Source: Salinisphaera sp. UBA6602
Lineage (GTDB): Bacteria; Pseudomonadota; Gammaproteobacteria; Nevskiales; Salinisphaeraceae
Assembly (NCBI GenBank): GCA_002433465.1
Contig: DJIE01000100.1
Location: 1 to 8,929, forward strand
DNA: 8,929 nt
Direction of reading: 5' to 3'
Shown piece after piece: positions 1 to 7,251 of this stretch (its first letter is position 1; every line of letters begins with the position of its first letter). The notes under the pieces are model-generated. The model was not told the DNA's origin and ran no database searches. It was given only the letters and a program-made list of their open reading frames with translations. The translations under genes and the position numbers were made by a program.

Positions 1-1386
1 GCGCACGTCGACATAGGCTTCGTCACGCAGCTTGCGCAGCCACAGCTCGCCTTCCTCTACCGATTTCTGCTCGCCCAGGGTGCGGCGTACGCGGTCGCGG
101 GCCGCTTCCCGGGTCTGATCGCGCTCGCGCCGATCGGTGACTTTCAGGATCTCGTAGCCTTCACGGGTCTGGAATACCGGGCTGACCTCGCCAGGCGACA
201 GCGCCTCGAGCTGGCGCCGCGTGATCGGATCGAGCCGCTGCTGATCGGGCTGCACCCAGCCCAGGTCGCCGCCCTGATTGGCGGTCGCGCTGTCGTCGGA
301 ATATTCGCGCGCGAGCGCGGCGAAGTCGTCGCCGGCTTCGAGACGCTCACGAATCTGGCTGCCGAGCTCGCGGGTACGTTCGGCGTCGCGGATTTCGTTG
401 GGCTTGAGCAGGATATGGCGGGTCTGTACCTCCTGCACCATGACCTTGGGCTGATTCTGGGCATCGCGCCCGCGCACGTCTTCGAGCTGCACCAGATGAA
501 AGCCCTGGCTGTCGCGGAATACGTCGCTGGTTTCACCGGGCGATAGCGCAGGGACGATATCGCGGAACGTGCGCGACAGGTAGTTGCCCTGCATCCAGCC
601 CATATCGCCGCCGTCGAGCGCGTTTTCGCCCTTGGAATAGGACGCTGCCGCGTCGGCGAAGTCGGTGTCGCCGTCGACGATCTGCTGGCGCAGCGCTTCG
701 AGCTGGTCGCGGGTGGCTTCGATGGTGGCCGAATCGGCGCCCTCGCTGACCGGCAACAGGATATGGCGTACCCGATATTCGCGATCCTGGGCGTTACGCA
801 GCGACTGGTTCTCCAGGTAGCGGTCGACGTCTTCGTCGCTCACCGAAACCTTGGACATCACTTCCTGACGGCGCAGCTTGCTGACCAACAGTTCTTCACG
901 AACCTGCTCGCGCAGCTGGTCCATGGTCATGCTGTCGGCGGCCACCGCGCGCATGAACTGCTGCATGTCCATGTTGTTCTGCTGGGCGATACGGCCGATG
1001 CCGGCATCGATTTCCTGATCGCTTATCTCGATACCGCGCTCGCGTGCGCGCTGTACCTGCAGGCGCTGCATGATCAGCTGGTCGAGCACCTGCGAACGCA
1101 GGATATTGGGCGGCATCTGATCGGCACGCCCGCCGGCCCGGGCACGAATACGCGCCACCGCCTGGTTGAGCTCGCTTTCCAGGATCACGCCATCGCCGAC
1201 CACGGCCACGATTTCGTCCAGGGTCTGGGCGTTAGGTTGCGTGGGCGCGGCATCGGCGCTGTCCGACGAGCGGCTCATCAACGAGTAGTCGTCGGGAAAG
1301 CCCAGGCTCTGTGCCGATGCCGACAGCGAGATGAACGCCAGCGGCGTGATGGCGAGCGCGAGGCCCGTAGCGAGGAGATATCTCAT
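1..1386 (-). CDS. surA: Periplasmic chaperone / peptidyl-prolyl isomerase SurA (3' end cut by the window)
   Basis: SurA escorts unfolded outer-membrane proteins, LptD included, across the periplasm to the BAM complex. The frame is open from an ATG at 1386–1384 to base 1, giving 462 residues. The last visible residues (EAYVDVR) align with the extreme C-terminus of known SurA proteins, so only a few codons should be missing. Residues 1–25 form a signal peptide ending in ASA. Residues about 58–170 are the SurA N-terminal chaperone domain (starting DEIVAVVGDGVILESEL). Two parvulin domains follow: about 203–305 (RHILL, GGDMGW, GFHLVQL) and about 319–418 (TRHILLKPNE, GGDLGW, GYEILKV). A linker of about 30 residues, rich in Ser, Asp and Ala, sits between the signal and the chaperone domain; E. 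coli SurA lacks it. The start codon overlaps the lptD stop (ATGA) and no clear ribosome binding site precedes it, so translation is probably coupled to lptD. Family assignment is secure. Confidence 0.96.
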   Translation of the reverse strand, partial: MRYLLATGLALAITPLAFISLSASAQSLGFPDDYSLMSRSSDSADAAPTQPNAQTLDEIVAVVGDGVILESELNQAVARIRARAGGRADQMPPNILRSQVLDQLIMQRLQVQRARERGIEISDQEIDAGIGRIAQQNNMDMQQFMRAVAADSMTMDQLREQVREELLVSKLRRQEVMSKVSVSDEDVDRYLENQSLRNAQDREYRVRHILLPVSEGADSATIEATRDQLEALRQQIVDGDTDFADAAASYSKGENALDGGDMGWMQGNYLSRTFRDIVPALSPGETSDVFRDSQGFHLVQLEDVRGRDAQNQPKVMVQEVQTRHILLKPNEIRDAERTRELGSQIRERLEAGDDFAALAREYSDDSATANQGGDLGWVQPDQQRLDPITRRQLEALSPGEVSPVFQTREGYEILKVTDRRERDQTREAARDRVRRTLGEQKSVEEGELWLRKLRDEAYVDVR

Positions 1387-3863
1387 GGGAAGCGGATGGT
1401 ATCAAAAGAGCTGCTCGAACTGCGGCCACGGTCGTTGTCGTCGTAGACGTCGTCGTCGACGAACGACTGTACGGTGTCACCGAACTGGCCGAGGCCGTTG
1501 AGTACGAACTGGAACATGATGGCGGTATCCATACTGCCGTCGTTGTTTGCTACATAGCGCCGCCAGGCCACACGCCCTGCCCAACAGCAGGAGGGGCGGT
1601 ATTCGAAGCCGGCCAGCGTCTCTACGTTTTGACTCTCCTCGAGCGAGTAGTTCCAACGCCCGAGTACGTCCAGGTTTTCGGTAACCGGTGCGCGCAGGCC
1701 GACCGCGGTCTGTTCCAAGTCTTCATAGGCGCCGGATACCAGCGTCGTACGCGTGGTGTCGTCGTCGATACGGTCGACTTCGCGCAACGGCCGATAGTCG
1801 TTGTAACGCCGATAGCCCAGATCGAGCTGATAGCCGGCGTCGGTGCGATAGCTGGCGGTCGCGGTCGCGCGATTCACGCGGCTGTCGTCGGGATCGTACT
1901 GCACGGTGGTACGCGCGGTGATGTGCTCGGTCGGGCGCAGTTCCAGGCCGGCGACATAATCGGAGCCGCGATCGCCGTAGCCGACTTCGCCGCTGGCGGG
2001 CATGTTCACGCGCAGATCGCGAAAGCCGGTGACACGGCCGAAGTCGACCTTGGCCACGGTGCGCCCGCTCTGCGGCTCGATAAAGCGCGAAGACACGCCC
2101 AGCGTAAGCTGGTTGGCGTCGCCGATACGATCCGAGCCGACAAAACGGTTGTCCGAAAACAGGCGGTCGAAGTGCAGATCCGCCACGCCGGAGTCGAAGA
2201 TCGGGATATCCGACTGATCCTCGTAACCGGTGTAGAGATACTGTGCGCGCGGCTCCAGCGTTTGTACCCAGCCGTCGTTGAAGCTGCGCGCGAAGCGCAG
2301 CCCGCTGCCGAAGGTGAACTGGGGAATATCGCGGGTGATGACATCGTCGCCGCCGGTATCCGCGGGGCTGAAGTTGTTGGCGTTGTCGAAATTGCGAAGC
2401 TGGTAGCGGGTCACGCGATAGGAGGCTTCGCTGTTGGCATACCAGCCGCCGCGATCCACGCCCCAGAGCAGGCGCGGGCGTGCTTCGGCGCGGTAGGCGT
2501 CGATATCGTCGTCGCGCTGGAAATTGCTGAATTCGGCGTCGAGGCCGGCACGCACGGGCGTGCTCGGGGTGAGCATTTCCAGGCGCGCCTGGGGCATGCG
2601 CTTGTAGGGCTCGTTACTGAACGCCCGATCGAGGTTGTCGTTGTCCTCGTCGTAGTCGTCGAGCGTCTGGAAATCCTGGGCCAGCAGGGTGAAGCGCAGC
2701 CCGGTGTCCACCGCGGTCAGGCGCACTGCCTGTTCGAGCTGTGAGGTCGAGGTGCCGGCGAGGTCGTTGCTGAGATCCTCGAAATACTGGTCGTCGCTCA
2801 CACGGGTGTAGTTGGCTTCGATGCCCAGATGCGGCGTGAGCTGGCCGATGTGCTCGAAATGAAACAGCGCACGGTCGTCGTCGTATTCGTTGTCGCTGGG
2901 CAGATATTCGCCGTCGAATTCGCCGCGGTGGTGGGCGTAGAGATAGCGTAGCTGGCCACCGAGCTGTAAGCCGCGCTTGCCGAGCACCCGCGGCACGACG
3001 GTCGCGTCGTAGTTGGGTGCGAGGTTGAAGTAGTAGGGCACGGCCAGCTCGAAGCCGGAATCGCTGGTGCTGCCGATGGTCGGCGGCAGCACGCCGCTGT
3101 GGCGTTGGTTGTCGATCGGAAAATTCAGGTACGGCGAATAGAAGACCGGCACGCCATAGAAGCGCATGACGGTATCGAAGGCTTCGCCGCGTCCGCTGGT
3201 GCGATCTAGCTCGATACGGTTCGCCGAGAGCAGCCAGGCCTTGGTTTCACCGTCGCAGGTGGTGTAGTTGGCGTCGGTCAGCTCGAAACGCCCCGCGCCC
3301 AGCGCGTTCACCGTTGCCGCCTGGCCACGCCCGCCGTTGGTGAGGATCGAATAGTTGGCCTGGTTGAACTCGCCGGTTTCGTCGTTGACCAGCACGTCGC
3401 CGCTGTCGGCGGTGAGGAACACGCCGGGCCGATAATATTGCAGCCCGTCGCGTGCCTGGGCCCGGCCGCTCTTGCGGTCGTAGCGCACGAACGGCGCTTC
3501 CAGGGCCTGACCGTTGCGCTCGAGCCGGACGTTGCCGGTCGCCTCGGCCACTTCGTCCTGCAGGCTGGCCTCATCGGCCACGAGGGTGGAATCCGCGCTG
3601 GGCTCGGGCAGGGCGATCGGCGGGGTATCGACAGCGCACCCCATTTCGGCGGCAATGCTAGGCTTGGCCGCCAGCGCGCCGACACAGACAATCGACACGC
3701 CCAGCACGAGCGGTGTCACGGTCGGCAGGCGCAGTGCGAAACGGCCCCGCTGCAACGCCGACTGGCGCCGCAAACAGCCGATCTCTGAACGACCCGAACC
3801 GAAACGACCGGAACCGAAACGACAATAGTGAACAGCGATACGAATCACGGCGGGATGTCTCAC
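1383..3863 (-). CDS. lptD: LPS-assembly outer-membrane protein LptD
   Basis: LptD is the beta-barrel that, with lipoprotein LptE, inserts LPS into the outer leaflet. The 826-codon frame has a hydrophobic signal segment at about 50–66, an OstA/LptA-like periplasmic domain at about 93–220, and a long barrel with alternating aromatic strands to about 792. Four cysteines lie outside the signal segment: C76, C203 and the adjacent pair C759/C760. This is exactly the E. coli pattern (C31, C173, C724, C725) that forms the two disulfides needed for function. After the usual end of the barrel there is an extra tail of about 25 residues, first Asp-rich and then five serines. The start is uncertain: the frame opens with GTG at 3863, which leaves a 45-residue basic lead before the signal core. 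Other in-frame candidates are GTG (codon 6, 3848), TTG (codon 31, 3773) and TTG (codon 37, 3755); none has a convincing Shine–Dalgarno at ideal spacing. It is the first gene of the lptD–surA operon. Confidence 0.95.
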   Translation of the reverse strand: MRHPAVIRIAVHYCRFGSGRFGSGRSEIGCLRRQSALQRGRFALRLPTVTPLVLGVSIVCVGALAAKPSIAAEMGCAVDTPPIALPEPSADSTLVADEASLQDEVAEATGNVRLERNGQALEAPFVRYDRKSGRAQARDGLQYYRPGVFLTADSGDVLVNDETGEFNQANYSILTNGGRGQAATVNALGAGRFELTDANYTTCDGETKAWLLSANRIELDRTSGRGEAFDTVMRFYGVPVFYSPYLNFPIDNQRHSGVLPPTIGSTSDSGFELAVPYYFNLAPNYDATVVPRVLGKRGLQLGGQLRYLYAHHRGEFDGEYLPSDNEYDDDRALFHFEHIGQLTPHLGIEANYTRVSDDQYFEDLSNDLAGTSTSQLEQAVRLTAVDTGLRFTLLAQDFQTLDDYDEDNDNLDRAFSNEPYKRMPQARLEMLTPSTPVRAGLDAEFSNFQRDDDIDAYRAEARPRLLWGVDRGGWYANSEASYRVTRYQLRNFDNANNFSPADTGGDDVITRDIPQFTFGSGLRFARSFNDGWVQTLEPRAQYLYTGYEDQSDIPIFDSGVADLHFDRLFSDNRFVGSDRIGDANQLTLGVSSRFIEPQSGRTVAKVDFGRVTGFRDLRVNMPASGEVGYGDRGSDYVAGLELRPTEHITARTTVQYDPDDSRVNRATATASYRTDAGYQLDLGYRRYNDYRPLREVDRIDDDTTRTTLVSGAYEDLEQTAVGLRAPVTENLDVLGRWNYSLEESQNVETLAGFEYRPSCCWAGRVAWRRYVANNDGSMDTAIMFQFVLNGLGQFGDTVQSFVDDDVYDDNDRGRSSSSSFDTIRFP
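3791..3823. repeat. 15-bp tandem repeat, about 2.2 copies, at the lptD 5' end
   Basis: Two adjacent 15-base units, 3791–3805 and 3806–3820, differ at a single base and are followed by a further GAC. On the minus strand they read as the repeated pentapeptide RFGSG within the proposed N-terminal lead of LptD. If LptD really starts at one of the downstream TTG codons, the repeat lies in the untranslated leader instead. It could be a simple slippage product. Confidence 0.7.
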
Positions 3864-3923
3864 CCTTGGACGTGGCGAAACGCGTGGCCCGGGCCACGGC
3901 GCGGCGCCGCAGAAAGCGGTTGT

Positions 3924-3937
3924 GTTCGCAAGCGAAC
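3924..3937. promoter_or_regulatory. Perfect inverted repeat GTTCGC-AA-GCGAAC in the lptD leader
   Basis: Six-base arms flank a two-base centre. The element lies just downstream of the predicted lptD promoter, so it would be in the lptD 5' leader, and about 80 bases upstream of the amgK start. It could be a repressor operator for either direction, or a weak RNA stem (the two-base loop is too tight for a stable hairpin without fraying). No regulator is assigned. Confidence 0.4.
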
Positions 3938-3952
3938 CCCCAATGCGCTCCG

Positions 3953-3981
3953 ATTATGCGCACCCGCTCGAATACCCGCAA
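3953..3981 (-). promoter_or_regulatory. Predicted sigma70 promoter of lptD–surA
   Basis: Read on the minus strand, a -35 TTGCGG (3981–3976) and a -10 CATAAT (3958–3953, 5 of 6 to consensus) are separated by exactly 17 bases. Transcription would begin near 3946, giving a leader of about 80 bases to the GTG at 3863. The -35 is only a 3-of-6 match. No equally good promoter was found for amgK on the opposite strand in this divergent region (3864–4018). Confidence 0.45.
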
Positions 3982-4018
3982 TAAAACAGGACGCGCCAAA
4001 GGCCGGGGAGCGAACTGC

Positions 4019-5008
4019 ATGAACAGCACGCGCGATACCCGTCGTGAAGCACTCGAAGCCTGGGTCGCGCAGGAACTCGACGCCATGCCGAGCTGGACGG
4101 TCGCCTCGGCGGACGCGAGTTTCCGACGCTACTTCCGCGCCCGGGTGGGCGAGGGTGAGGCGGCAAACTGCTATATCGCAATGGATGCGCCGCCCGAGCG
4201 CGAGGACAACCCGGCGTTCGTACGCATTGCCGAACTCATGGCCGCGGCGGGCCTGAACGTGCCGCGGGTGCTGGCGGTCGACTACGAGCGCGGTTTCATG
4301 CTGCTGACCGATCTGGGCACACGCACCTTTCTCGACGTGCTCGATGCCGACAACGCCGACGCGCTGTTCGGCGCGGCCACCGGTGCGCTCATCGACTGGC
4401 AGCAGGCAAGCCAGCCCGGGGTGTTGCCGGACTATGACCGGGCCACGCTTGCTGCCGAGCTGGAATTGTTTCGCGACTGGTATCTGGCCCGCCATCTGCG
4501 CTACACGCCCACGGCCAGCGAGCAGGCCGATATCGATGCCGCGTTTACCTTCCTGCTCGATGAAATCTGTGCCCAGCCCCAGGTCTACGTGCATCGCGAC
4601 TACATGCCGCGCAACCTCATGGTCAGCCACCCGCTGCCGGGCGTGCTCGATTTTCAGGATGCCCGTTACGGGCCGGTAACCTACGACCTGGCCAGCCTGT
4701 TTCGCGATGCCTTCATCAGTTGGCCGGCCGATCGTGTCGAGGGCTGGACACGCCACTACTGGGATGCCGCGCGTGAACGTCGTATTCCGGTTGGCGACGA
4801 CTTCGCGACCTTCAAGCGCGACCTCGCACTCATGGGCGCACAGCGTCATCTCAAGGTGCTGGGCATCTTTGCGCGCATTGCCCACCGCGACGGCAAGCCA
4901 CGCTATCTGGCCGATACGCCGCGCTTCGTGCGTTATCTGGAACCCGTGGTGGCCGAATACGAACCGTTGCAGGGGCTGGCCCCGCTGCTGGCGAAGTCCG
5001 CACCATGA
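4019..5008 (+). CDS. amgK: N-acetylmuramate/N-acetylglucosamine anomeric kinase AmgK
   Basis: AmgK phosphorylates MurNAc (and GlcNAc) at the anomeric position in the cytoplasm, giving MurNAc-1-phosphate for MurU in the peptidoglycan recycling route of Pseudomonas and relatives. The protein has 329 residues, the family's usual size. It has the aminoglycoside-phosphotransferase/choline-kinase fold: ASFRRYFR at 33–40, YIAMDAPPE at 52–60, the Brenner loop HRDYMPRNL at 192–200 with catalytic D194, the metal-binding DFQDARYGP at 211–219 with D211, and YDLASLFRD at 222–230. The ATG at 4019 is chosen because GGGGAG (4005–4010) precedes it by 8 bases and the protein then begins where AmgK homologues do. 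The frame stays open upstream to 3713, but that stretch overlaps lptD. Its TGA overlaps the murU ATG. Generic databases may label it only as a phosphotransferase; the adjacent murU makes the specific call strong. Confidence 0.92.
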   Translation: MNSTRDTRREALEAWVAQELDAMPSWTVASADASFRRYFRARVGEGEAANCYIAMDAPPEREDNPAFVRIAELMAAAGLNVPRVLAVDYERGFMLLTDLGTRTFLDVLDADNADALFGAATGALIDWQQASQPGVLPDYDRATLAAELELFRDWYLARHLRYTPTASEQADIDAAFTFLLDEICAQPQVYVHRDYMPRNLMVSHPLPGVLDFQDARYGPVTYDLASLFRDAFISWPADRVEGWTRHYWDAARERRIPVGDDFATFKRDLALMGAQRHLKVLGIFARIAHRDGKPRYLADTPRFVRYLEPVVAEYEPLQGLAPLLAKSAP

Positions 5009-5679
5009 GCGTGCCCATGAAAGCCATGATTCTGGCCGCCGGGCGCGGCGAGCGCCTGCGCCCGCTCACCGACGAAACGCCCAAGCCGTTGATCGAAGTC
5101 GGGACACGCTCGTTGATCGGTCATCACCTGCACGCGCTGGCGGCAGGCGGATTCGAAGACGTGGTGATCAACGTCGCCTATCGCGGCGAACAGATCGTGG
5201 CCGCGCTCGGTGACGGCAGCGCCTGGGGGCTGCGCCTGCACTACAGCCGTGAAACGCCCGGCGAACTGGATACCGGTGGCGGTATAAAGCGTGCCCTGCC
5301 GCTGCTGGGCGAGGCCCCGTTTGCCCTGATCAGCGCCGACGTGTTCACCGACTACGACTATGCACGTCTGCACGAACGCCGCGATGCCGATGCCCACTGC
5401 GTGCTGGTCGAAAACCCCGAACACCATGCACAGGGCGATTTCGGCCTCGTCGATGGCCGGCTGGTCGATCGCGAGCCGCGTTTGACCTATGCCGGTATCG
5501 GCGTATTCGATCCGCAACGATTCGCAAGCCGCGATACGCAACGCTTTGCGCTGTCCGTGGTCATACGTGAGGCATTGGGCCAGGGACGGGCCAGCGGCGA
5601 GCAGCATCGCGGCGAATGGATCGACGTCGGTCGGCCCAGCGCGCTCGAGGCCGCCCGCCATGCGGCCGTGCGTGGCTGA
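5005..5679 (+). CDS. murU: N-acetylmuramate alpha-1-phosphate uridylyltransferase MurU
   Basis: MurU joins MurNAc-1-phosphate and UTP to UDP-MurNAc, the last step of the recycling bypass that feeds salvaged muramate into cell-wall synthesis without the MurA/MurB route. The 224-residue protein is a single nucleotidyltransferase domain. It shows the nucleotide signature LAAGRGERLRPLT at 10–22, PKPLIEV at 26–32, the GGG loop at 91–93, ADVFTDYD at 111–118 with the likely metal ligand D112 (Pseudomonas MurU has GDVWTDYD), NPEHHAQGDF at 137–146, and GEWIDVG at 203–209 with D207. These specific motifs match MurU better than RmlA or GlmU. The ATG at 5005 overlaps the amgK stop (ATGA). A second in-frame ATG at 5017 gives MKAMILAAG, the usual MurU N-terminus, and may be the true start. 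Neither start has a strong ribosome binding site, in keeping with translational coupling to amgK. Confidence 0.92.
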   Translation: MSVPMKAMILAAGRGERLRPLTDETPKPLIEVGTRSLIGHHLHALAAGGFEDVVINVAYRGEQIVAALGDGSAWGLRLHYSRETPGELDTGGGIKRALPLLGEAPFALISADVFTDYDYARLHERRDADAHCVLVENPEHHAQGDFGLVDGRLVDREPRLTYAGIGVFDPQRFASRDTQRFALSVVIREALGQGRASGEQHRGEWIDVGRPSALEAARHAAVRG

Positions 5680-5691
5680 TACCGAAAGCGC

Positions 5692-5700
5692 TGTTAGAAT
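5692..5700 (+). promoter_or_regulatory. Extended -10 promoter for the lipoprotein–OmpA pair
   Basis: TG (5692–5693), one base, then TAGAAT (5695–5700) makes an extended -10 element matching consensus at 5 of 6 hexamer positions. No good -35 hexamer lies 16–18 bases upstream, which extended -10 promoters can tolerate. The leader of about 65 bases contains a small GC hairpin at 5717–5731 (CGGCCG-TGG-CGGCCG). Position, 13 bases after the murU stop, suggests the downstream pair is transcribed separately from amgK–murU, at least in part. Confidence 0.45.
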
Positions 5701-5770
5701 CCCGGGCCTGTCGAGCCGGCCGTGGCGGCCGAACGCGGCAGGCGCACCGTCAAGACAATGGAGAAGCCGC

Positions 5771-6199
5771 ATGCCGGCGAGTATGTCGAACCTTCTGATC
5801 CGGGCACTTTTTGCCGGGCTCGTGATCCTCGCGAGTGCGGGCTGTGCATCGAACGCGGTAGTCGCGCCAAGCGCGCCTGACGAAAGCGTACTGGCGCCGG
5901 CCGAACAGGCGCTGGCCAAGGCACGCGCGGCGGATGCCGATACCTTTGCGCCGCGTGCGGTCGATGCCTCGCGACGCCGTATCGCTACCGCTCGCGATAT
6001 TCTCTACAGCGCGGCGCGTGCCAATCGCGAACTCAGCGACACCGAGCGTGACCGGGTCGAGGCGCTGGTGGCAGCCGCCGAACTGGATGCCCGCTCGGCG
6101 CTGACCCAGACCCAGGCGAAGGCGGTACAGACCAAGCTGGCCGAGCTGCAGGGGCAACTCGATGGCTCTGCTGCGGCCGCCACGGAGGGCGAACGATGA
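5771..6199 (+). CDS. Small DUF4398-like lipoprotein
   Basis: The protein has 142 residues. It starts with a signal peptide whose core is at 7–21 and a lipid-attachment cysteine at C25 (sequence ASAGC; Ser at -3 is not the classical Leu, so lipidation is likely but not certain). The rest is a long, charged, Ala-rich alpha-helical region, about 38–130, with the pattern of DUF4398 domains (LAPAEQALAKARAAD, FAPRAVDASRRRIATA, then a second amphipathic helix). It would sit at the outer membrane facing the periplasm. The ATG at 5771 follows GGAG (5760–5763) by 7 bases; a second in-frame ATG at 5783 would also preserve the signal. Its stop overlaps the start of the OmpA-family gene, so the two are co-translated and probably partners. 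DUF4398 has no established biochemical function known to me; a role in envelope integrity is inferred from the neighbour. Confidence 0.82.
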   Translation: MPASMSNLLIRALFAGLVILASAGCASNAVVAPSAPDESVLAPAEQALAKARAADADTFAPRAVDASRRRIATARDILYSAARANRELSDTERDRVEALVAAAELDARSALTQTQAKAVQTKLAELQGQLDGSAAAATEGER

Positions 6200-7203
6200 A
6201 CAAATCCTGGATGATCGCGCTCGGCCTGGCGCCCTTCATTGCCGGCTGTTCGGTATTCGAAAGCAACGTGGTGCCGCCGAGCCCGGCGCTTACCGGCATC
6301 AACGCACAGAACGCCGCGCTACAAAGCCAGGTCAAGCGCGTGCAGGATGGCGAGGCGCGTTTCGCCCCGCTGGACAACGCGCGCGAAGCGCTCGCCGCGG
6401 CCGAAGCCCAGGCCGATGTCGAGCAATACGCGGCCAACGAGCTGGCCGGGGCGCGTAGCGCACTGGAGGAGGCCGAGCAGGGCTGGCAGGCGCTGGCCAA
6501 CAAGCAGCGCCCGGCCAATGCCAAGCTGGTAGCGGTAGCCGAACAGGCCCACCGGGCCCAGCGGCTGGCAGAAATCGCGCGCTATACCGCGGTACGCGAA
6601 ATCAATCTCGAACAGCTGATCGCGGTCAACGACGAACTCAAGGCGCGCGGCGATCAAGCGGCGCCCGCCGCGGGCAGCAGGCCGGCCGCCGGCGCGGTTC
6701 AGCCGGTATCGCCGGCCGATCGCAAACTGGTGGGTCAGCAGGTGGTGCCGGACCGCTTTGGCGACGTGTCGTTCGAAACCGGCACCGCGCGCATGAAGGC
6801 TGAGTCCCAAACCACGGTGCGCCAGCTTGCCGATCTGCTCAAGGCACATCCGACCGTGGGCGTGGCAATTTTCGGCCATACCGACAGCGTCGGCCCGTCG
6901 CCGGAATCCATCGACCGGTTCGTGGCGGCCAACCCCGGCCTGGACGAGCAGGCCCCGACCCGCGAAGACAAGGTGCGCGCCTTCAACCTCGCGCTGTCGG
7001 CCGCGCGGGCACGGGCCGTGGCGCAGCAGCTGGTGGAAAACGGCATTCCGGCGCGGCGTATTGGCGCCCGTGGTTTCGGTGATACCCAGCCGGTGGCCTC
7101 CAACGATACGGCCGAGGGGCGGCGTGCCAATCGTCGTATTGAAGCCGTGATCGTGCCGGGCCCCGACAGCCCCGAAGCCCGCAGCGCACGCGCGGGCGCA
7201 TAG
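6196..7203 (+). CDS. OmpA-family lipoprotein with N-terminal DUF4398-like helices
   Basis: The protein has 335 residues. A lipoprotein signal ends in FIAGC with the lipidated cysteine at C18. Residues about 40–150 are Ala/Glu/Arg-rich helices resembling those of the preceding lipoprotein (FAPLDNAREALAAAEAQ, YAANELAGARSALEEAE). A Pro/Ala linker at 154–172 leads to an OmpA C-terminal peptidoglycan-binding domain at about 188–320: FGDVSFETGTA, FGHTDSVG with D230, NLALSAARA with R271, GFGDTQPVASNDTAEGRRANRRIE. D230 and R271 match the Asp and Arg that hold meso-diaminopimelate in OmpA. They are normally about 15 residues apart but here are 41 apart, because an extra loop of about 26 residues (roughly 234–260) is inserted between them. 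The ATG overlaps the previous stop (ATGA) and has a strong GGAGGG (6184–6189) six bases upstream. The likely role is tethering the outer membrane to peptidoglycan; this is inferred from the domain. Confidence 0.9.
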   Translation: MNKSWMIALGLAPFIAGCSVFESNVVPPSPALTGINAQNAALQSQVKRVQDGEARFAPLDNAREALAAAEAQADVEQYAANELAGARSALEEAEQGWQALANKQRPANAKLVAVAEQAHRAQRLAEIARYTAVREINLEQLIAVNDELKARGDQAAPAAGSRPAAGAVQPVSPADRKLVGQQVVPDRFGDVSFETGTARMKAESQTTVRQLADLLKAHPTVGVAIFGHTDSVGPSPESIDRFVAANPGLDEQAPTREDKVRAFNLALSAARARAVAQQLVENGIPARRIGARGFGDTQPVASNDTAEGRRANRRIEAVIVPGPDSPEARSARAGA

Positions 7204-7217
7204 CCGTCGGTTGTGCC

Positions 7218-7251
7218 GGCGCACGCACCGCGCGTGCGCCTGCTGGCAGGC
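7218..7251. terminator. Hairpin between convergent OmpA gene and lexA
   Basis: A perfect 9-base stem, GGCGCACGC (7218–7226) and GCGTGCGCC (7232–7240), closes a five-base loop. A second, overlapping stem GCCTGC-TG-GCAGGC spans 7238–7251 and reaches the lexA stop codon. There is no T-tract on either strand, so this is not a textbook intrinsic terminator, but its place between two gene ends fits a bidirectional stop or transcript-end stabiliser. Confidence 0.5.

Noticed and set aside
1629..2744. Long plus-strand open frame (371 codons) opposite lptD
   Set aside because: It lies wholly antisense to a certain gene; its composition (Val/Ala/Gly/Arg-rich, no motifs) is that of the mirror frame of GC-rich coding sequence.
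3713..4018. Upstream extension of amgK
   Set aside because: The frame is open but overlaps lptD on the other strand, lacks homology to AmgK, and the ATG at 4019 has a strong Shine–Dalgarno.
3860..4885. Minus-strand open frame opposite amgK
   Set aside because: Antisense to a gene with clear catalytic motifs; no recognisable domain and no ribosome binding site.
4933..5919. Minus-strand open frame across murU and the lipoprotein start
   Set aside because: Shadow of murU; it crosses a promoter and two real gene boundaries and has no family features.
6319..7224. Minus-strand open frame opposite the OmpA gene
   Set aside because: Antisense to a well-supported OmpA domain; His/Arg/Gly-rich mirror composition.
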